The notes beneath the pieces are model-generated. The model was not told the DNA's origin. It made no database searches and saw only the letters and a program-made list of their open reading frames with translations. Position numbers and translations under genes: made by a program. Below, one piece after another: positions 41,358-44,946 of a stretch of 44,946 nucleotides of DNA. The stretch's first letter is position 1; each line of letters starts with the position of its first letter. This stretch comes from an uncultured Porphyromonadaceae bacterium (lineage in GTDB: Bacteria > Bacteroidota > Bacteroidia > Bacteroidales > Muribaculaceae). Location: contig UQER01000022.1 of the NCBI GenBank assembly GCA_900540205.1, forward strand, positions 1-44,946, in the 5' to 3' direction.

Positions 41358-41750
41358 TTATGCTGTGATGCGCATTAAAATGCTGTTGATACTTTTTCCT
41401 TCTTTTACTGAGTCGAACATGTAGTCTGCTATAGCATTGATATTTTCTTCGGCAAAATTCATTTTCCTGATATACCGCTTCATAAGATCTATTTCGGTAT
41501 TGTCGATTTCACCATCGGCATAGGCTATCTGTGCCATATTGTACAAGAATCGGATTTTATCACTCAGTTCCGTAGGCATGATAAAGGATGTGCCTGCATC
41601 GCGCACGGTGGCTGTAATTTCTTCCTGCGTCAGGCCGTATTGTTCGGTGCCGATACGATAAAGGGTCTCGAGTTCGCGGGCGTCAATTATTCCGTCAGCG
41701 AGAACCATGCAGTAGAGGCTTAAAAACTGCGATTTCATTATTGCATCCAT
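41358..41750 (-). CDS. TerB-like protein
   Basis: A 130-residue all-helical cytoplasmic protein. It has the internally repeated acidic motif of the TerB/DjlA-N family: VLADGIIDARELE (about residues 16-28) and IAYADGEIDNTEID (about 75-88), each an ADGxIDxxE-type helix-loop-helix that in TerB binds metal. TerB-like domains occur in Ter-type stress and phage-resistance modules and often partner VWA proteins (established for Ter systems). It is the first gene of the operon, preceded by an attenuator-like leader. The family assignment is likely; the function of this operon is unknown. Confidence 0.78.
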   Translation of the reverse strand: MDAIMKSQFLSLYCMVLADGIIDARELETLYRIGTEQYGLTQEEITATVRDAGTSFIMPTELSDKIRFLYNMAQIAYADGEIDNTEIDLMKRYIRKMNFAEENINAIADYMFDSVKEGKSINSILMRITA

Positions 41751-42058
41751 AAAAACGGGGCACGCTTCTCATCCTCCGTTGAAGCAGTATAAGCATGGAC
41801 ATAAAAAAGGTGTGAGGAATGTACTTGCTTTATCTCATTATCAGGTCTTGGCGTACCCATGCGATAGATAAAGCAATAGCCCCACACCGTTATTGCATAT
41901 AATCTGCCATTCACGGCAGGGTATAGGCAACCGATGCAGGTGCCATTGCAAATCATCTTCATCGCATTAAGAAACCGCCAAGTTTGATAATAGAAGATAA
42001 TTTCAATAACACCTTTTGAAAAATGTGTGTTCAGGTGCACAACTCTATGTGACACTGA
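41751..42058 (-). ncRNA. Structured 5' leader of the TerB/VWA operon
   Basis: From the predicted start near 42058 to the TerB ATG the RNA contains a 5' hairpin (GTTCAG/CTGAAC, 42060-42055 with 42034-42029), a middle hairpin (CTGCC/GGCAG, 41919-41915 with 41908-41904) and a large attenuator-type hairpin (41888-41809). A 105-codon frame crosses the leader (42055-41738) but has no recognisable domain and is judged non-coding. It could be a cis-acting regulator or a separate small RNA ending at the hairpin. No known riboswitch motif was recognised. Confidence 0.5.
41803..41889 (-). terminator. Attenuator-like terminator before the TerB gene
   Basis: On the minus strand a 9-bp outer stem (41888-41880 with 41817-41809; one G-U pair, which would be A-C on the other strand) and an 11-bp inner stem (41876-41866 with 41835-41825), then TTTTTT at 41808-41803. 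It lies 53 bases upstream of the first start codon, inside the leader, so it probably controls readthrough into the operon. Confidence 0.75.
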
Positions 42059-42065
42059 ACTTTCG

Positions 42066-42073
42066 CAAATTTA
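42066..42073 (-). promoter_or_regulatory. -7 box (TAAATTTG) of the TerB/VWA operon
   Basis: TAnnTTTG match on the minus strand, predicting a start near 42058 and a leader of about 308 nt. A run of T residues sits directly upstream, with no clear -33 TTTG. Confidence 0.5.
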
Positions 42074-42263
42074 CAAAAAAATGTCATTGTGGGGCACTGA
42101 TATAAGATGTTTTTAATGAAAAATGTAAAGGACCTGCTGAGAAATACTATTGATAATCTCGGATGTGTGTTGATGGGTGATATAATGATGGTGTTTTGTG
42201 GTTTTCACGGCAGCTACCTCTTCGAGGTGCGGACTGTTGGCTTGTCTGTACCCCATGATGCGC

Positions 42264-42311
42264 GATGCACAATGCACAATGCACGATGCACAATGCACGA
42301 TGGGCGATGCA
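42264..42311. repeat. Short tandem repeat, 8-bp unit
   Basis: About six copies of ATGCAC(A/G)A with small variations. There are no spacers, so it is not a CRISPR array. It lies in the 283-base gap between the operon promoter and the NigD-like gene, which otherwise shows no feature. Confidence 0.7.
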
Positions 42312-42373
42312 TGGTGCAAGATAGGCTAACATCAAGCTATCGCCTCCGGCGAAAGCATACGGGAAATGGGGGA

Positions 42374-43090
42374 TTAGTTGGAGGGGACGGGGGTGGAGAG
42401 GGGGTTGGGGATGTGGAAGGTGGTGAGGGTGGGGTTGTTGGAGTTGGCCACGTGGATTTCGAGGGCGCGGCATGTCTGCACTTTCCAGAGCTCGGAGACG
42501 TCGAAGGCGGCGTAGTAGCGGCGGCTGAAGTTGGGCGACGTGTCGTTGCGGCGGTGATAAAGGTAGGCCTGTGGCACTTCATCTGTAGCGGTGGCGTCGT
42601 CAATCACGAGCGAGAACTGTCGCGGCTCGGTGGAGTAGGGGAGGTTGAGCTGCATGCAGATCCAGCCTCCGGCTCGCCAGAGGCTTGTGAGCCAAACGGG
42701 GTCGAGGTTCCAGCCGGCAAGGCTTTCGGTGCTGCCGTGTTTGAGGCGGCTGTTGGTGACGCGGCCGCATGCCTGCACCTGAACGGGGCCTGAGGTGTAG
42801 GGGGCGCGTCCGTCGGTCATGGTGTATCCGAGAAACACGCAGTTGCCCGGCTCGGTCGAGGCGGGGACGTAGCCTGCGGCGGTGAGCACAGCGGGCTCGT
42901 CGGCGTCAGGACGGTAGACGGAAAATGTGGTCCCCTCGGCCGATACGGCGGTGACTTCCGCAATGTCGTAGAGCGTGGGGAGATGCACTTCGTCGGCATC
43001 GGAATCGGAGCACGCTGTGGCAAGTGCGGCTGTGGCGGCAATGAGCAGCCATGTGGCCTTGTGTCGGATAGTTGAGAGGATGTCAGGCAT
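42374..43090 (-). CDS. NigD-like lipoprotein
   Basis: A 238-residue outer-membrane-type lipoprotein: signal peptide ending ATAC with Cys27 and an acidic start (SDSDADEV). The mature part has an N-terminal OB-like barrel (VYRPDADEPAVLTAAGYVP, CVFLGYTM) and a C-terminal beta-sandwich (QFSLVIDD, YYAAFDVSEL), the NigD-like arrangement found throughout Bacteroidales; the function is unknown, and the founding member lies in a bacteriocin operon. The ATG overlaps the lolD stop by 8 bases, so it is translationally coupled to the ABC ATPase. The end is Pro/Ser-rich. Confidence 0.82.
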   Translation of the reverse strand: MPDILSTIRHKATWLLIAATAALATACSDSDADEVHLPTLYDIAEVTAVSAEGTTFSVYRPDADEPAVLTAAGYVPASTEPGNCVFLGYTMTDGRAPYTSGPVQVQACGRVTNSRLKHGSTESLAGWNLDPVWLTSLWRAGGWICMQLNLPYSTEPRQFSLVIDDATATDEVPQAYLYHRRNDTSPNFSRRYYAAFDVSELWKVQTCRALEIHVANSNNPTLTTFHIPNPLSTPVPSN

Positions 43091-43787
43091 TTTCGGTGTG
43101 TGGTGAAGCTGGAGTGGCGGTGGAGGAAGAGGTTATGGAGGTGACAAGGCCGTCGGCCATGTGGACAATGCGGTCGCAGTCGGCTGCGAGCGATTCGTCG
43201 TGGGTGACGATGACGAATGTCTGCCCCATGTCGCGCCGCAGGTCGAAGAACAGGCGGTGGAGCTCGGCGCGGTTGTGGCTGTCGAGACTGCCCGAGGGTT
43301 CGTCGGCAAGCACCACGGCCGGACGGTTGATGAGTGCGCGGGCCACTGCCGCACGCTGCTGTTCGCCGCCTGAAAGTTGCGCAGGGCGGTGCGAGGAGCG
43401 GTCGGAAAGTCCGAGATAGTCAATGAGTTTTGCTGCCTCGGCAAAAGCTTCCGAGCGGCGTCGGCCCCCTATCAGCGCGGGCATGGCCACGTTTTCGAGC
43501 AGTGTGAACTCGGGCAGGAGCTGATGGAACTGAAACACGAAGCCGATGGAGGCGTTGCGGAAGCGCGCGAGCCGCGCGGACGAGAGTGCGCCGACATCCG
43601 TGCCGTCGTAGACCACCGAGCCGGAGGTGGGGCGGTCGAGCGTGCCCATAATCTGGAGCAGGGTGGTTTTGCCTGCTCCGCTTGGGCCGACGATGCTCAC
43701 AATCTCCCCTTTGTGGATGGTGAGGTCAACGCCGCGTATCACTTCAAGCGCGCCGAAGCTGCGGTGTATGTCTTTCAGTTCTATCAT
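43083..43787 (-). CDS. lolD: LolD-type ABC transporter ATP-binding protein
   Basis: ATPase expected to power release of outer-membrane lipoproteins from the inner membrane with a LolC/E permease, which is not in this window. The 234-residue protein has Walker A GPSGAGKTTLL, the Q-loop, signature LSGGEQQRAAVARAL, Walker B VVLADEPSGSLD and the switch His in VTHD. It belongs to the MacB/LolD subfamily; a macrolide-export ATPase is an alternative name for the same sequence class. It starts 29 bases after gpsA and overlaps the NigD-like gene. Confidence 0.88.
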   Translation of the reverse strand: MIELKDIHRSFGALEVIRGVDLTIHKGEIVSIVGPSGAGKTTLLQIMGTLDRPTSGSVVYDGTDVGALSSARLARFRNASIGFVFQFHQLLPEFTLLENVAMPALIGGRRRSEAFAEAAKLIDYLGLSDRSSHRPAQLSGGEQQRAAVARALINRPAVVLADEPSGSLDSHNRAELHRLFFDLRRDMGQTFVIVTHDESLAADCDRIVHMADGLVTSITSSSTATPASPHTENA

Positions 43788-43816
43788 CAGGAAATGGTGG
43801 ACGTGGGAGGGAGGGG

Positions 43817-44824
43817 TCAGTCGAGCTGTTCCGAAAGTGCGGCAATGGCGCGGTCGGCACGCACGCGGCGGTAGATTATGTCGTAGACGGTGTCGGCTAT
43901 CGGCATGGCCACTTCGTAGCGCTGGTTGATTTCATGGATACACTTCGCGCCGTAGTATCCTTCGGCGGTTTGCTCCATCTCCATCTTCGCGGCGTTAACC
44001 GAGTAGCCCTTTCCGATCATGGAACCGAAATTGTGGTTGCGGCTGAAACGGCTGTAGGAGGTTACAAGGAGGTCGCCGAGATAGACGCTGTCGCAGATGT
44101 GGCGCGGACGAGGATTGACTGCATCGAGGAAATGCTCCATCTCGCGGATGGCGTTCGACACCAGCATGGCCAGGAAGTTGTCGCCTTTCTTGAGGCCGTG
44201 CACAATGCCTGCGGCGATGGCGTAGACGTTTTTGAGCACTCCGGCATATTCCACACCGTCAACGTCGGTGGTGGGGATGGCGTGGCTGTTTTTGGAGCCG
44301 CACAGAGCCAGTCCGAACCGCTTTGCGGCGGATATGTCCTTGCATCCGATGGTGAGGTAGGAGGGGCGGTCGAGGGCCACCTCTTCGGCGTGGCAGGGGC
44401 CGCTCACCACCAGCAGGCGGTTGTCGGCCACATGGAATTTATCGCGCATGTAGTCGGTGACAAGCATGTTCTCGTCGGGCACGATGCCTTTCACGGCGGA
44501 GACGACGAATTTCTTGCTTATATCGACATTAAGTTTTTCGAGATGGCTCTTGAAGTAGGGCGACGGCATGACGAGCATGAGAGTGTCGGCCTGCTGGGCC
44601 ACGTAGTTTATGTCTGACGAAAACTCTATGCGCTGCACGTCGAACTGCACGTCTGTCAGATAGGCCGGGTTGTGCCCCAGACGCTGAAATTCCTCTATGC
44701 GGTCGTCTCGGCGCATGTACCACATGATTGTGTCGCGGTTGCGCAGCAGCAGCTTGGCAAGGGCCGTGGCCCAGCTACCGCCGCCCATCACGGCCACGCG
44801 TCCGGGAAAATCTTTCGGTAACAT
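43817..44824 (-). CDS. gpsA: NAD(P)-dependent glycerol-3-phosphate dehydrogenase
   Basis: Reduces dihydroxyacetone phosphate to sn-glycerol 3-phosphate for phospholipid synthesis. The 335-residue cytoplasmic protein has the N-terminal dinucleotide-binding motif VAVMGGGSWATALAKLL, the catalytic Lys in VLKNVYAIAAGIVHGL, and the C-terminal helical domain with GYSVNAAKMEMEQTAEGYY. The length is normal. It is the first gene of the gpsA-lolD-nigD group. The 122 bases between its ATG and the window edge have no full gene. Confidence 0.95.
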   Translation of the reverse strand: MLPKDFPGRVAVMGGGSWATALAKLLLRNRDTIMWYMRRDDRIEEFQRLGHNPAYLTDVQFDVQRIEFSSDINYVAQQADTLMLVMPSPYFKSHLEKLNVDISKKFVVSAVKGIVPDENMLVTDYMRDKFHVADNRLLVVSGPCHAEEVALDRPSYLTIGCKDISAAKRFGLALCGSKNSHAIPTTDVDGVEYAGVLKNVYAIAAGIVHGLKKGDNFLAMLVSNAIREMEHFLDAVNPRPRHICDSVYLGDLLVTSYSRFSRNHNFGSMIGKGYSVNAAKMEMEQTAEGYYGAKCIHEINQRYEVAMPIADTVYDIIYRRVRADRAIAALSEQLD

Positions 44825-44907
44825 AAGTAACTGTTCAAAATTATTTTATATTAACCGGTCTTTTTATTTTAATGTTTCTTCGGCGAAATTTTTGAATCTT
44901 TTCCTCT

Positions 44908-44946
44908 CTTCATCAGTCGTGTAGCTCGCTACACTCCCTCTTCATC
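44908..44946. repeat. Hairpin-bearing repeat running off the window edge
   Basis: A 7-bp stem GTGTAGC/GCTACAC with a 2-nt loop (44919-44934) is flanked on both sides by CTCTTCATC-type words (44908-44914 and 44940-44946). The flanking direct repeat suggests a tandem unit that continues beyond the window; only one unit is visible. Confidence 0.4.

Noticed and set aside
41738..42055. 105-codon minus-strand ORF across the TerB leader
   Set aside because: It spans the three leader hairpins including the terminator and overlaps the TerB start in another frame; the product has no recognisable domain. It could be a leader peptide but is better explained as structured RNA.
42264..42311. CRISPR-like array
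   Set aside because: Eight-base units with no spacers and no cas genes; it is a simple tandem repeat.
44867..44941. Possible C-terminal fragment of an upstream gene (minus strand, about 25 codons)
   Set aside because: An in-frame TGA at 44944-44942 closes it within the window, and it runs through the hairpin repeat.

Overview
The window looks like a chromosome segment from a gut Bacteroidales bacterium, most likely Muribaculaceae-like (inference). The reasons are a fairly GC-rich core, repeated Bacteroidetes-type -7 boxes (TAnnTTTG), lipoproteins with an acidic run after the lipobox Cys, a GH92 exo-mannosidase, a streptopain-type C10 protease with BspA-like leucine-rich repeats and a Por-type C-terminal domain, a NigD-like lipoprotein, and a MetRS with a KISTS signature. 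No rRNA, tRNA, CRISPR array or complete insertion sequence was seen.

Layout. 1-2764: 3' part of metG, then a type I asparaginase. 2765-4210: an intergenic stretch with a possible tiny minus-strand RNA, then a lipoprotein gene. 4250-10555: a complete tripartite RND efflux operon (lipoprotein adaptor, inner-membrane pump, outer-membrane channel) behind a palindromic operator candidate. 10613-12734: an LpxA-type acyltransferase and ATP-dependent phosphofructokinase. 12761-13825 (minus): a lone DUF1016/YhcG nuclease. 13901-17151 (minus): topA translationally coupled to an RluA-type pseudouridine synthase. 17406-19395 (minus): an MFS transporter followed after 1 nt by a SpoU/TrmH methyltransferase. 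19514-22491 (minus): mscL, shikimate kinase, a degenerate alanine-dehydrogenase-like protein and RNase HI, closely packed. 22621-23517 (minus): a small lipoprotein preceded by a roughly 350-nt highly structured RNA. 23624-26563: a DUF349 coiled-coil protein bracketed by two copies of one REP-like inverted repeat, then an Ala-rich amphipathic protein. 26653-29714: GH92. 29712-30298 (minus): a broken RhuM/ORF6N-type gene. 30451-36694: a 1995-residue C10 protease. 36880-37560: an exported nitroreductase. 37762-42073 (minus): an AT-richer operon of six mostly unrecognised genes. 42374-44824 (minus): gpsA, lolD and a NigD-like lipoprotein. The far end enters a hairpin-bearing repeat.

The most unusual part is the operon at 37762-41750. 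In transcription order it encodes a TerB-like protein, a four-helix membrane protein flanked by coiled coils, a lipoprotein with a von Willebrand A-like fold, a YbjN-like membrane-anchored protein, a BACON-like lipoprotein and a small coupled protein. Its leader of about 300 nt carries a strong hairpin plus U-tract ahead of the first gene, which looks like an attenuator. TerB and VWA proteins recur together in Ter-type stress systems, but no TerC or TerD is present, so this would be a distinct envelope-linked version (inference).

Two other items deserve attention. The RNA at 23153-23503 has several helices whose non-Watson-Crick positions are G-U only on the minus strand, which supports a real minus-strand RNA. 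The two related lipoprotein genes at 3272 and 22696 share their leader, signal peptide and an identical 11-bp terminator stem, as expected of a duplicated or dispersed cassette.
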